From Posidonia oceanica (lineage: Eukaryota > Streptophyta > Magnoliopsida > Alismatales > Posidoniaceae), in NCBI GenBank assembly GCA_037176725.1, contig JAZBRS010000026.1:147509501-147573500 (forward strand): DNA of 64,000 nucleotides, written 5' to 3'. This document shows positions 12,298-25,900 of the stretch, piece after piece; positions within the stretch are counted from its first letter, which is position 1, and each line of letters begins with the position of its first letter. The notes under the pieces were generated by a model, which was given only the letters and a program-made list of their open reading frames with translations, was not told where the DNA came from and made no database searches. Position numbers and translations under genes: made by a program.

Positions 12298-13128
12298 CTA
12301 ACAGTCTTCACTTTGGCATTCTCACAAACACCTTATGTGCACACTATTTTACAAAAGCTTTTATCACACAAAACATGAGCCATTCTGTCTCGATACAGGA
12401 AACCCAAATAATGTGGCAATCAATTCAATCACACAAATTCCTTAAAATCACAAATTAAATCTTAAGATTGTATGCGTCATTGAGGACATGCAGAAATCAC
12501 AAAAATCTTAGTTGGAGAAGAGGACATGCGTCATTGAGACAATCAAATAAAGCCACTTCATTGAACAACACACGTTCGACAAAGCATCCATCCTCATAAA
12601 AGGATACTTCGACTAGCATCATATCGAAGGAAAAAGCACTGTACATACATGAAAACGCCAACATTCAGAGAGGAACTAACTTTGCTGCACCCAAGTTCGC
12701 CGCACACCAGACATTGCAATGTTCCCACGCCGTTGCTGCACCGCCCTTTGTCGAAGGTGGAGAGTATGACAGGATTAGAGAGCGGGGTGGTATTGGGGAT
12801 TAGGGCTGTTGGAGGTGGAGAGGGTGACGAGATTGGGTTTTGTTTTGTTTTGGAGTGGCAGAGATGTTAATAGTAATGGTATTGTTTAGTAAATACTGTA
12901 AAAGGACAAGGGCAATAGTGGAAATATCATTATAACAATACCCAACTTCCGTAGAAACGGGCTTGACCCACCTTTTGCAGAAGCTGAAAAATGTACATGA
13001 ATGAGGGATGTGTAGCTTTTGCAGAAGCTATGTCCACTATATACTATTTGAAACAACTATTGGACATTTACAACTTTTACAGAATCTAGAGTCTCAGAAG
13101 TCACCTAAAATCTATCACAAACACACTC

Positions 13129-13631
13129 TCAGAGGCACAAAAATCTCAAACCAACATGCCAAATGAACAGGTGAATGAATCCTAACTACTCCATAATTCA
13201 ACTTCATGAAACCAAAGGATAGTGGGTCTGATAAACACCGTAATTCCTCTAACAGAGGCAAGCAAGCGAAGTCCTCTATTAGAAGCCACGCAAGTGAAGA
13301 CACGTCGAAGTAAATTTTATTCATTTTTTTTTTCTTCCATCAATAGCTTTAATTCTATGGTAACTTTCCCCTTGCAACTTATACCAGGGAAAATAATTCT
13401 TGCATGCACGAGAGTTCATCTTGCTGCTCAATGCTGAGGACGATAGAGTAAGCCTCAGGTTTTATTTTCCATTTATTAGTTTAGAACATCCTCCACACTG
13501 TTGATGTTGATATATGCCACTTCAAAGTTACATATTCAATATACATAAGATGCACCAGACCGAACAGCATGTAATCTATTCATTGTATATTTTCCTTTGG
13601 AGAAGCTATCTAGCCAGTAACAAGCTTTCTT
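13129..13631 (-). other. 3-prime flank of the fibrillin gene
   Basis: This lies between the Harbinger right end and the fibrillin stop codon. On the minus strand two AATAAA hexamers occur at 13461-13466 and 13472-13477, about 155-170 bases after the stop, and could serve for polyadenylation. No other feature is seen. Confidence 0.4.
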
Positions 13632-13943
13632 TCAATATAAGAGCGAGCAACCCTCCCTGACGAGCACAAACACACTGCTGCGATCCCCTCTGGAGATCCT
13701 CAGCTCATCATCGAGATAGGTTGTCAGCAACCAGGACTGAGCATTATTGCTGGTGATCGGGATCTTAAGTGGTGGCTGATCAGAAATGGTCTTGGCCACT
13801 GATGATGCTGCGTCCTGGACAGATGTGAATACACCTTTGAAGGACGAGAGGTCAATGTTTTGCCCAAACAATTCCATCTTCTCAGGGATGACGATCGAGT
13901 CTGTAAGTTGAGGGGTGCCTACAATGCCTTCTTCAAACATGAT
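13632..13943 (-). CDS. Fibrillin exon 3 (stop codon)
   Basis: The acceptor AAATGCAG ends at 13944. The exon then reads 103 codons from [16 protein letters not shown] to the TGA. It continues the conserved fibrillin sequence directly from the VQ of exon 2, in phase 0, which is the main evidence that exons 17 kb apart belong together. Confidence 0.9.
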   Translation of the reverse strand: MMFEEGIVGTPQLTDSIVIPEKMELFGQNIDLSSFKGVFTSVQDAASSVAKTISDQPPLKIPITSNNAQSWLLTTYLDDELRISRGDRSSVFVLVREGCSLLY

Positions 13944-16900
13944 CTGCATTTTTTTGTTAGATAGCATACCACATTTACATGCTTATATGTATGGAGACAT
14001 TGACAAAAAATTCTTCCAAACAAGTGGAACTAGGTCTAACAAATAGACATTGCCAATTTAACCTTGGAAGAGAGCATAACAAAAGTTTTTTTTTTTTCAA
14101 ATCATTGAGGAGATACTAATGATGATCCATAATTGTTTATTTTGTAGTACCACCCTTCTACTAAGCGCCTAGATGCACATATTTTCTCCGACAATTCTCT
14201 TACCAAAACTTCTAAAGGTTAGGATATATTTACTGTTCAAGATACTTGGCAGATAAAACCCATAAGAAGGTTTTAGTTAATTTTCTACATATCATGGCTG
14301 GGATTGTAAGCTTGCAACGGTAAGTCACACATGAATGAAAAGAAATAAGAAATGAAGTGGTTCACAGTACATGAGCATACAAATAAGTATCATGAAAATT
14401 TTAAAATAATATGAAGAAATATTAAGCACTGAGAAAATTCAATTCCGATGTTTTGGTTGAATTGAGATGCAGAGAGCAATTTCAAGGGGCCACTACTTTC
14501 ACGCATGGCAAAGGAATGAAAGTATGAAACTCATCCTCAAGCAGGTGCATATTGGAAAAGGAAGATCTTAACTTAGAGACAAGTGATACCTTGGTGTCAC
14601 TTCCCGTGGCAAAAGAGGGAAATTTAGAATCTCAGTTTTCAGGGAGGACAATGAGGAGTTTTATGGAACTTTCGCAATGATGTTCCCCAGACATGCAGTA
14701 CAAGTTCTACTATTTTTATTAATAGAACTCTCACCCAAAATTTGGAGAATGAAATGAATTCATAATACCAGAATATGACATTGTCTCATACTTGATCTGG
14801 TCTAGCCTAGAGATTGAATTAGTATTGAGAAAGATTATTGGAACTTCTAATTATCACATGGAACGAGTCTAATGGGTTGGGCATTGACATCGCACACGTT
14901 TATCATTTCAAACGTTCATTCAATTTGTACAGAAGCTAATCTTATAAAAAAATGTGCATAACACCATCAGACTTGATGCCACTGGGCATAGATTAATAAG
15001 ACTAATTATAATGTGTTGAGTAGAAAGGGAATTATGATTTAATGCTTAACAAAGAAATACAATCTCTTATATATAGGAGAATACACGCTTAACCAACAAA
15101 TAACCTAATAAATGGATAATAATTAGATCCATATAAGGATCCAATTATTTTAACACTCTCTTTCAAATTGGAGCATACAAATCAACCATGTTCAGCTTGT
15201 TACATATAAACTTGTAGTTACTAGAGGGCATAGCTTTGGTAAACACATCCGCAAGTTGACTAGAGGAACATGTATAAGGAGTTGTAATGTCCACTGAACT
15301 GTATTTTTTACAAAGTGACAATCTACCTCGATATGTTTGGTTCTCTCATGAAATACCGACTATATAAATAGTAGCTTGATTGCCATAGTGCGTAGGCACA
15401 GGTTCATCTCAAGGGAATCCAATCTCTGTCAAAAAAACATTAATCCACATCATTTCACAAGATGTATGAGCCATAGCTCTGTATTCAACTTTTACACTAG
15501 ACCGGGACACCATATTTTGTTCTTGCTTCTTCATGTGGTTAGATTTCCTCCTACAAAGGTATAATAGCCTGAGGAGAACTTCCTATCTGCAAAGGTGATA
15601 TCGGATCATGTCACAATGAGATATATCATCTTCCCAACCAATTGTCTGTACCTCCTCGTGTCTTTAAATAGTTCAGATAATTCATCGCAAAGGTCAATAC
15701 TAGGATTCTGGGAGCATTTACTAGTTTGCATCCAAGCAATCCTGTCTCTTGCAGCAAATCAAGTACATATTTTCTTTAAGATAATGCTATTTTATCTCTT
15801 ACATGGTCAATCTCAATTCCTAAGAAATACTAGAGACAACCCAAGTCTTTAGTGACAAAATGTTTCTTTAGAAATGTTCTGCTCTTTTCAATTCCTGCAC
15901 TATCACTTTCAGTCAGTAGGATATCATTTACATAAACAACTAGAACCACACAGCTCTTGCGTGCCTGTCTCACAAATATTGAGACATCAGCATTACACAT
16001 CCTGAATCCAACCTGCTCAATAACTTTGCTAAATTTTGTGAACCATGCATGTGGACTTTGCTTGAGACCATATATGGTCTTCGTCAATTTGCAAACTCGA
16101 GTCTCTCTGTGAGCAATATACCCTGGAGATTACTCCATATACACCTATTCTTGCAAGTCACCATATAAAAATGCATTTTTCACATATAGTTGATGCAAAG
16201 GCCATCTTTGATTTACTACCAGAGAAAATAGGATTCTGATGGAGTTCAGACAAGCAATTGGAGAGAAAGTTTCAAAGTATTCAACTCCATAAGTCTATGT
16301 GAACCTATGAGCAACAAGATAAACCTTGAACCAGTCAATAGTACCATCAGCAACTCATTATCTCGACATCATGTGGTGCAGCAACAAGGTCTCACATCCC
16401 ACGAGACTGTAAGGTTGACATCTCCCCATCCATTGCCTGTCTCCATTCAAGTACACGAATCACCTCTGGTGATTCCTGAGTATAGAAACAGAAGACAATG
16501 ATAAAGCAAATGTCCGGTACATAGGGTGAAGTTTATCATATGAAAAAAAATGAAACAAAGGATGAGCAGTAGAACGAGTATCCTTCCTATGGGTAATGAG
16601 AATATCAAGGTTAGGAGCAACAACAGAAGAAAGTGTAGAATTCAAACCTGCTTCTGAGGATGGTTGGTTGGTACCTTCAAGGGTAGCTTGCGTACATTGC
16701 CTCTACTTAGTGTAAACCTGTAGTCGCTTGTCGGGAGGAACATAAGACGTACCAACCAGTTCATCAAAAGAAGTAACTAGAGGTAAAGGAACTGACAGAT
16801 CAGTAGAGCGCAGGAGAAAAAGGAGTATCCTCAAAGAATATGACATCCGCAGAGACATAATATTTTCGACTCACTGGATCAAAGCAACGATACTCCTTTT

Positions 16901-19900
16901 GGGTGTGGATCAAAGCAGTAGAGCGAGTACCCTTCCTATGGGTAATGAGAATATCAAGGTAAAAAGGAGTAGCCTGCGTACATCGCCTCTGCCTAGTGTA
17001 AACCTGTAGTGGCTTGTCATGGCTTGTCGGAAGGAACATAGGACGTACCAACCAGTTCATTAAAAGAAGTAACTAGAGGTAAAGGAACTGACAGATCAGT
17101 AGTAGATGCAGGAGAAAAAGGAGTATCCTCAAAGAATGTGACATCTACAGAGACAACATTTTCGACTCACTGGATCAAAGCAACGATACCCCTTTTGAGT
17201 GTGGGAATACCCAACAAATATATTCCATACTCCGAATGGAGTGTGGCAGGAGTTTGTCGAGATTAAGATGAGTGCCTTGGACAAAACACAAACAGCAAAA
17301 AACTCAAGGAGGTAGAGGAAACAACAGTTTCTGAGAGAATAGTAGATAATAAGGAACCTAACCATGACTAAAGAAAGGCATTCTATTGAGAAAATGGCAG
17401 GCAGTGAGTACTGCATCAACCTACAGAGATTTTGGTACCTTCACCTGCGTCATAAGAGTCCGGGTGACAACCAGATAACGGAGTTTGCGTTCAGTGACAC
17501 CATTCTGCAAAGATGTCCGAAGACAAGTAGTCTGTTGGATGACTCCCTGATATTCACAAAGTAGAGAGATATCACGCTGTACATATTCAAGAGAATTATT
17601 AGTACAAAAAAAACGTAATGGCTGAGAAAATTGGGTTTTTATTTCATTGAATTTTTTTTATAACAACAAAAACTTGAGTCCTATCTTTGATGAGATAGAC
17701 CCAGGTCATCCAAGAGAAGTCATTAACAAAAATAACAAAATAACGAAACAAGACACGGACGTAACATGACACAGTCCCCATACATCTGAACAAGCTCCAG
17801 AGGAACATCACTTTGCTTTTGATGTCAAGATGGATAAGAGGATTGTATGTGTTTCCTAAGTTAACACGACTCATAATGACAAGGACTACAAGATGAAGAA
17901 ACATGTAAGACACTCTTCAACCTATCCAAGGAGGGATGTCTCAAGCGACAATGTCATAAGGAAAGCTGCTCAGTAGATATAGACATATAAGCAGAGTCAG
18001 TTGTATGGCCTTTGCTCTAGAGACAATACAGGCTACCCCATTTAGGCCGAACCAATCCACCTTCTAGTCTATAGGTCCTCAAAAAGAACATTAGAAGGAA
18101 AAAAAGTTACGACGCATTGAAGTTGTTTTGTAATCTCACTAACAAAGAGAAGGTTAACAGGAAAGTTTGGGACATAAAGAACATCACGAACTGTTGAATT
18201 ATCTGGGAGAGATACCACTCCATGACCAGAAACACTAGAACAGACTCCATTAGCAATAGTCACAGATGGTATAGAAACAAAAGGTGACAAGGAAGAGAAA
18301 AACTGTTTTGTACTAAACGTGTTTTGACGCACCAGAATCCATAATCCAGTCTCCATCAGAGGACGTAAACTGTACTAGCATACCCGACAAAGTAGCATGA
18401 GTGGCAATAGAAGCTGTAGAAGACTGAATCAATCGATCATATTCCTCTTAAGTAATGGTCACTGTCACCGTTGCAATTGCAGGGTCTGATGAAGGAGCAG
18501 AAGAAGCAGTGGTATGTTGAATCCACTCTGGTCTGTCGAATTTGTCCCAGCATTTTTTAGACTTGCGAATGCCACGATCCGCACCGCGTCCTCCCACTGA
18601 ATTATGTCCTCCGCCTCGACCACGACCACAGCCACGACCAACACTGAATAAGACATATTAATCCGTGTATGACGTCAAAGCACCAGTAGAGATACTTAGT
18701 ACTTAAGAGAGGGTCGTTAACAGCAAAGGGACAATGTCGCCACCAAGAACATGGCCACGGATCTCAAATGCGATTTCGAGTTTGAGAGCAGATAGGAATT
18801 TAGCCATTGCAAGTTCTTCACGGTATTCACACATCTTAGTAATGTCAAGAACAAGGGGTTGATAAACCTCCAACTTGTCCAACAGAGACCAGAGCGAGGT
18901 ACACAACTCCTGTACAGTGATCTCCTTGCTTGCAATGTAAATATCTGCTCATAAATCTCAATTACCAAGGAGATATTCTTCTCATGCCCATAGGTATTCT
19001 TCAATATGTCCCATATTTATGAAGAGAAGATATACGACAACCTAGGAATGCATTCCTAATCGACGGCAGAGACTGCAGGAGCCATCGGAGGGGAAAGGAA
19101 TGGCTAATGAGGTGGTTGGAGGCATCTGAAGTGAAGAAGAAGGCTGACGGACGACAAGACTGGCGGCTGTTGTAGGTGGCGACACTGACAGCTAGGGGTG
19201 AGAGGCTCGACTGCGGAAGGAAAGGAGGAAGAAGAGGTGGATTAGGGTTAGAGTTTTTGTTTTTGAACCTATGCTCTAGATACCATGTTGAGTAGAAAGG
19301 GAATTGTGATTCATTGCTTAACAAAAGAATACAATCTCCTCTATATAAGAAAATACATGCTTAACCTACAAGTAACCTAATAAATAGATAATAATTAGAT
19401 CCATATAAGGATCCAATTACTTTAACATAATGGAAACGCAAATAACATACAAAATAGGATTTACACAGAAATAAATTTTCCAGAGAATATGGAAAGACCT
19501 TACCTGTATATAATGAAAATCCTTTATGAAAAGACTATCTACGTGCTCCATTGGGTGTAATCAAACACTGACACTAAAAGCATTATTTGGCTCCTACAAT
19601 GTAGTGAGTTCTAGCCAACCACTCCTAAGTACTAGCGAATAAGAGTCGCAATGCATGCACTCACAACCGAATACAAAATAACCACCGTTGGAACACCTTC
19701 GTGCTCATTCCTCGTAGACAAACAACAAAGTTAAACTTCGATCCTCTTGAAGTACATGCTCAGTCTCCTTCGTGTCTTCCGAGTAGCCATACAATCTCCT
19801 CTTTCTTGTCCTCCGAGAATATGCAGATTTACGTAGTCACACACAAGAAACTTTCACGAAGATCTCTCTCTCATGTGATATCTCATATCATATGTATATA

Positions 19901-22900
19901 GAGAGATGAATTTATCCCTCATTATAAATGAGATATGAGTTTATCCCTCCTAATAAATAGGGAGATATGAGTTTATTTTACCTAATAAATAGGAAGATAA
20001 TATAATTATCTCTTTTAATTCAGATAGGAATAAATTTCGTGATTAGTATCTTGTAAAGGAAGTAACTATTGTGATTAAACCATACAATAATTTTTCCACA
20101 CTACATAGATGAGTTCATTGAAATTCCAGATTTCTTAGTATAAGATTCCAAACTTTCCTATGGTCTAACAACTGTAGTGCCAATACCACTTTGGCATGAA
20201 GTCCCAGACCTCCTGATGGTACTAACTCGATCATGACTTGTAGTCCCATACTACTATAATATAGAGCCATGATGCTGTAGTATAAGGTCCAAACCCCTTC
20301 CTACCATACTACCCACAATGTACCTCCTGCAAAAACACAAAACATCTCAAATGCATAAGGACTCATTAAGACATCTTGCCAACCTTAACAGGATATGTAC
20401 TATAAAGACTAAACTTATTGGAGTCAAACAAATAAATCATCTATTTCTTCTTTGAACCATTAAATAAAAGTTTAGTAGATTGCTCTTTGAACTAATAACA
20501 AATATTTAAATGGTAGAATACATAAATGTTTACAATGTAGACATTAGTCCCATTCTTTTTGAAGTCTTCTCCACAAATTCTCTCATAAGACCTTTAGTAA
20601 GATTCTCCCGACTTCTTATGTTAATCCTCGTGATCACACCCCTTTTGAGAAGATCAAAGACATATGCATGGTAGATCTGCAAAGTCTTCTTCTGTTTGTT
20701 GTACAAATCATTACCCATAGCTGTCGCAATCGCTTGATTGTCACAAAAGATAGCAATACTTGACATTCTTTTTCTAAATGGTGGAAGACCAAATAGTAAC
20801 TTCCTGAGATACTCTACCTCCTAGGCTACAGCTGCCAATGCATAAAACTCAGATTCCTTCAATCACAGCAGGGTAGCCAGTAAAGAGTAGAGTATAATGC
20901 ATGATTCCTTTAAGGTAAGCCATTACCCTCTTTCTAGCAATCCAATGCTCCTCACCTGGATTCTTAGTGAACGTGCTCAATATACTCACAACAAACATTA
21001 TGTCAAGCCTAGTACGATTCATTGTATACATGAGATTTCCAACAACTTTGGAATACTCTAGCTGTCATACAACTTTCCCACTATTTTCCTCTAACTTGTG
21101 CACAAAGTCATACAACATGTATACTATTGCCAAGTCAGAATACTTTTATTTTGTAAGTACATTCTTAATATAATGAAACTGTATCAAAATGCATCCCTCT
21201 GTAGCTCTCACTATCTTGATCTCCAGGATCACATTTGTAAGCCTTATGTCATTTATGTTGAAACTTGGATGAAAGAAATTTCTTTGTATCTTTCACAGCC
21301 TCTGTGTCAGTACCAAAGATAAGCATATCATTTACATAAAGACGTATGATGACTTCTCGTTCATCAGTAAATTTTATATAAACATACTTGTTAGCATCAC
21401 TAACTTTGTTATTTGACTTGATCACTTTATCGAAATTCTCATGCGACATCTTGAGAGCTTGCTTTATTCTTTATAGAGATCTGACTAATTTACATACCTT
21501 TCATTCTAGTCCATTGACTACAAACCTTTCAGGCTGAATAATGTAAATTTCTTCAGTCAAGTTTCCATTTAAGAATGTAGTTTTTACATGGATCTGACAT
21601 ATTACCATCTTTTGTATTGCAGCCACTGCAATCAATAAACGAATGATGAAAATACGAACTACTAGAGAAAGGTATCAAAATAATCAATGCCTTCCTTTGA
21701 CAACTAGTCTAACTTTGTACATGTCCACTAAACCATCAACCAACACCTTCTTCTAGAAGACCCATTTGCAGCCAATTGATTTTGAGTTATCAGGTAGATC
21801 CACCAACACCTACGTGTTGTTATCCATTATTGAGTCGTACTCGTCTTGGATTGCATCTCGCCAGAATACTGCATCTCTAGACTGCATTGCTTCCTTAAAG
21901 TTTTGTGGATTACCTTTGTTGAAATATGGACATCCAACTCAAAATCAATTGACAATGAATGGAGAGATCCATCCATATATAACCACAAGTCTTAGTCCTC
22001 ACTTTTTCAATGTAGAACTATTCCAACACTCCCCTACACTTGTAGCCTATTTTAGGTCCAACAAGTCTCTTTTAAACATAAGTGGATGTGTGTAGATTTG
22101 AGCCCCTTTAGGCCTCTTATGGCTCTGATACCATGTTGAAATATAGACATCTAACTCAAAACCAATTGGCAATAAGTGAAAGGGTTCATCTATATATAAC
22201 CACAAGTCCCAGTCCTCACTTTTTTAATGTGGGACCATTCCAACAACCTTCTATGCTATAAGTGATAAAAACAGGTCTAAAGGTTTTCTCCATTCTTGCT
22301 CACTTGGTTGTTGGCTCCTCCACCTTAGGTATGACATTCTCAATTATTGATTTTGAATACTAGATTATCGTTCTTTCTTGTAGAGAAATTTCCTAAAAGA
22401 TCATGCAACATAATGCTTTTATTTTAGATGAACTTCTCCTCGAAGTACTTTGCATCTCGAGCTTCTATAATGGAATTCGTTTCCAAATCTAGAAACCTTT
22501 GAGCAACACTGTTCTCAGTATATCCTAGAAATACTACCTTAGTTGTACAAGTTCCCAACTTATCAATCTTTATGTCTAGTAGTCTAGCATAGGCTAAGCA
22601 CCCCTACCCTCTAATAGATCACATTCTAGGCTACCTCTTGAACTAGAGCTCATGTGATATCGTCTTCATCTTGGAGAAAGTGCTCTATTCAGAGATATAG
22701 TTTACAGAAAGAACTACTTCACTCTAGTAATAGTTCAACAATCCGACTGTTTGCTGCATTGAATTGACCATCTCAGTTAAGGTCCTATTTTTCATTTCCA
22801 CTACTCTATTCAACTGTAGACAGTATGGAACTGTAGTTTCATTCTCGATTCTATACTCTGTGTGGAATGTCGTGTGAAAGATTAAGAGAAAGAGTGTGTA

Positions 22901-25900
22901 TATCTATTAGGTCAAAGAGATTACATATATATAGGGTAGGTTGGATAAATGGATATCCGTTTACCTTATTATATGACTCAACCCATGATACTCTAATGAA
23001 CTCAATACTCCATATCTATCATGTCCAGCTTGTTACAAAGAAACTCATAAGTTCTAACATTAAGTCCTTTAGTGAAGATATCTACAGCCTGATTAAATGA
23101 TTTTGTATATAGAGTAGCAATAATCCCATTCATAACCATCTCTCTAACATAATGACAATCCACCTCTATATGCTTGGTATGCTCATGGAATGTAGGATTA
23201 TTAGTAATGTAGATAGCCGTCTGATTATCACAATACATGAGCATAGATACAGCAATTGGAAAATCTAGATCTGTCAGAAGAGAGCGAAGCCACATCATCT
23301 TACAAGCAGTTTGAGCCAATATTCTACTTTTTACTACGCTACGTGACCAGATTTCCTCAACATAGGTGTAATATCCAGAAGTAGATTTCCAATCTCCTCT
23401 GTCGCCTACATAGTCAAAATCTAAATACGCTTCAACGAGCAGATGACCATTTTTCTTGTAAACCAGTCCTTTTTCAGGAGCCTTCTTAACATAAGTCAAT
23501 ACTTGTATGACTCCAAACCAATGTACTGTCCTTGGTTTCTACATAAACTGGCTAAGGACCCCAACATTATATGCAATAGCTGATCGTGTCACAGTCAGAT
23601 AAATCAACTTCCCAACAAGTCGCCTGTACCTGCCAGCATCTTCTAACAGAGGTGAAGAGTTATCTCAGAAGTCTAGACTTTGATCAAATGGAGTATTTTC
23701 TAACTTACACCCTAAAAGACATGTTTCCTGCAATAGATCCAGTATATATTTTCTCTGCGATAATGCCATTCTGTCTCTAGTATAAGTAAATTCAATGCAC
23801 AAAAAATACTTAGGTCTGCCAATGTCTTTGGTCACAAAATACTTCTATAAATGATCCTTCGTCCTCTGGATTCCTGTAAGATCACTACATACATAGCTAG
23901 TATCACACAGCCACTCTTTGTCCGTTTGTAGAACACCGAATGATCCACCGTACAACTTCGGAAACCATAAGTAGTAACAATACTCCTGAACTTCTCAAAC
24001 CAAGCTTGTGGACTCTGTTTAAGCCCATAGATAGCTTTCTTGAGTAAGCACACCTGATTCTCCTAAGCAACATACCCAGGAGGTTGCTCTATATGCACCT
24101 GTTCCATAAGATCACCATACAGAAACGCATTCTTGACATCGAGCTGAAACTTCCCAAGATTTGTTGATAGCAATGGAAAGGATAATTCTGATGGAATTCA
24201 ACTGAGCAACAGGAGAGAATGTCTCAGAGTAATCAATGCCATACTCCTGTGTGAAGCCTCGTGCTACTAGGCGAGCTTTGTACCTGTCTACCATACCATC
24301 AGATCTGTATTTAATGGCAAACACCCATCTGCAAGTAACAACATTTATTTCCTCTGGTCTGGGCACCAATGACCATGTCCCACAAGACACAAATGCATCC
24401 ATTTCATCATCTATTGCTACTTTCCACTGTGGTAGTAAGAGGACTTCTTGGTAGTTCCTGGGAATTGATTCAGAAGCAATAGACAAAGCAAATATACGAA
24501 AAGTAGAGTGAAGGCGATCATAACTAACAAAATGAGAAATAGGATGGACCATGGAGACACGTGTACCTTTCCGAATGGTAATGGACAAGTGAAGGTCTGT
24601 AGGTGGCAGATCTACAAATAGTGAAGAAGATGTGGTTGTAGGGAGCGTGACCGTCGCTGATATACCTACAAAGTCTTTAACATATCTTTGCCTGTAGTAG
24701 GAGCATCATTGACATTAATACCACCAGATTCAACAATGCAAGGTAAAGATACCTATCAAGTGATGATGGATCACTAGCAAAGAAACACTGATTTTCATGA
24801 AAGGTAACATTATCAGAGACTATGTATTTCCTGCTAGCAGGAATATAATAACGATAACCATGCTGAGTACGAGAATATCCCAAGAACACACATCGAATGG
24901 ACCTTAGAACAAGTTTATCCAGATTTGAGGTCAAATCCTGAACAAACGCAAAACAACCAAAAACCCGAATGAGTGAAAAAATATCTACATCAGGACGTAG
25001 CCTTTTAAGGGGAATTTCCCCCCTAAGTGGGGTGGAAGACATACGATTGATGAGATAAGAAGCTGCTAAAACAGTATCAGACCACAGATACTTGGAACCT
25101 GCATTTCAAACATAAGAGACCTGGCAACATCAAGGATATGACGATACTTGCGTTCAGCCACACCATTTTGTTGCGATGTATGAGGACAAGAGATCTGCTA
25201 GATAACACCAAGAGATTTACAATAATTGCGCAAACTTGCTTAAGTAAATTCCAATGTATTATCAGTACGAAGAATTTTTAGACACAGAATATTGATTTAT
25301 TATTTCCATGAAAAACTTTTTGATAGTATCAAGAACACTGACTCTATCTTTCAACAAATAAATCCAAGATACAGATAATATAATATCTATGACCAGACAC
25401 AGAAGGTGTTCTGGTTGGACCCCACACAACATAATGAACCAACTCAAAAGAACTCTGACTTCTAACTAAACTAAGACGACGAAAGGTAGCACGATGATGC
25501 TTACCTAACTCACACGACTCACACCGAAAAGAAGAAATAGACATCCATGGAAGAGCTTGCTGTAGTTTACGATGAGAAGAATGACCCAAGTGACGATGCC
25601 AAATAATAGACTGATCTGCAGTGGAAGTTAATGATGCAAGGCCTCGAGGTATCTCATCTTTGACTAGTAAGTAGACTCCTTGACCTTTGTTACGTCCCAA
25701 ACCAATCCTCTTCCCCGTCTACAGGTCCTGAAAGGTACAGTGAAAATAGAAGAATGTTACAAAGCAATTAAGATGTTTGGTAATGGAACTAATGGACAAA
25801 AGGTTAACTGGAAATTCAGGTACATAAAGAACTTTGTCTAATGTCAACTAAGACGTAGCACGAATTGTGCCTTGTCCAGCCACACGACAAGTCCTACCAT

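Larger units (their letters stand above)
9980..13128 (-). mobile_element. PIF/Harbinger element with internal deletion
   Basis: Imperfect terminal inverted repeats are visible. The left end reads GGATGCGTTTAGGATTGC, and the reverse complement of the right end reads GAGTGTGTTTGTGATAG. A second matching block ends in AATTCTATAAAA on the left and GATTCTGTAAAA on the right. The left flank is TTA, the usual Harbinger target; the right flank is TCA, one change away. The minus strand keeps a Myb/SANT accessory gene and only the last part of a DDE transposase, so the copy is non-autonomous. Exact ends are uncertain by a few bases. Confidence 0.68.
15014..19427 (-). mobile_element. Short-LTR Ty1/copia element (4.4 kb) inside the old copia LTR
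   Basis: Two 142-bp direct repeats beginning TGTTGAGTAG and ending TTTTAACA or CTTTAACA lie at 15014-15155 and 19286-19427. They are flanked by a perfect 5-bp duplication TAATG at 15009-15013 and 19428-19432. By eye the LTRs differ at about 13 of 142 positions. A tRNA-Met type primer site and a purine tract sit at the expected places for minus-strand transcription. Confidence 0.93.
14983..20100 (-). repeat. Left (3-prime) LTR of the old copia, split by the 4.4-kb copia
   Basis: The first 31 bases (14983-15013) and the rest (19433-20100, plus the duplicated TAATG) match the start and body of the LTR at 28840-29488. Shared words include GACTAATT, ATGGAAACGCAAATAACAT and AAATAAATTTTCCAGA. The interruption begins and ends at TAATG, which proves a later insertion into the LTR. 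Confidence 0.75.

Noticed and set aside
12300..12500. Peptide-like words (YRDRMAHVLCDKS) upstream of the Harbinger transposase fragment
   Set aside because: They do not match the conserved Harbinger catalytic blocks I know, and stops flank them.
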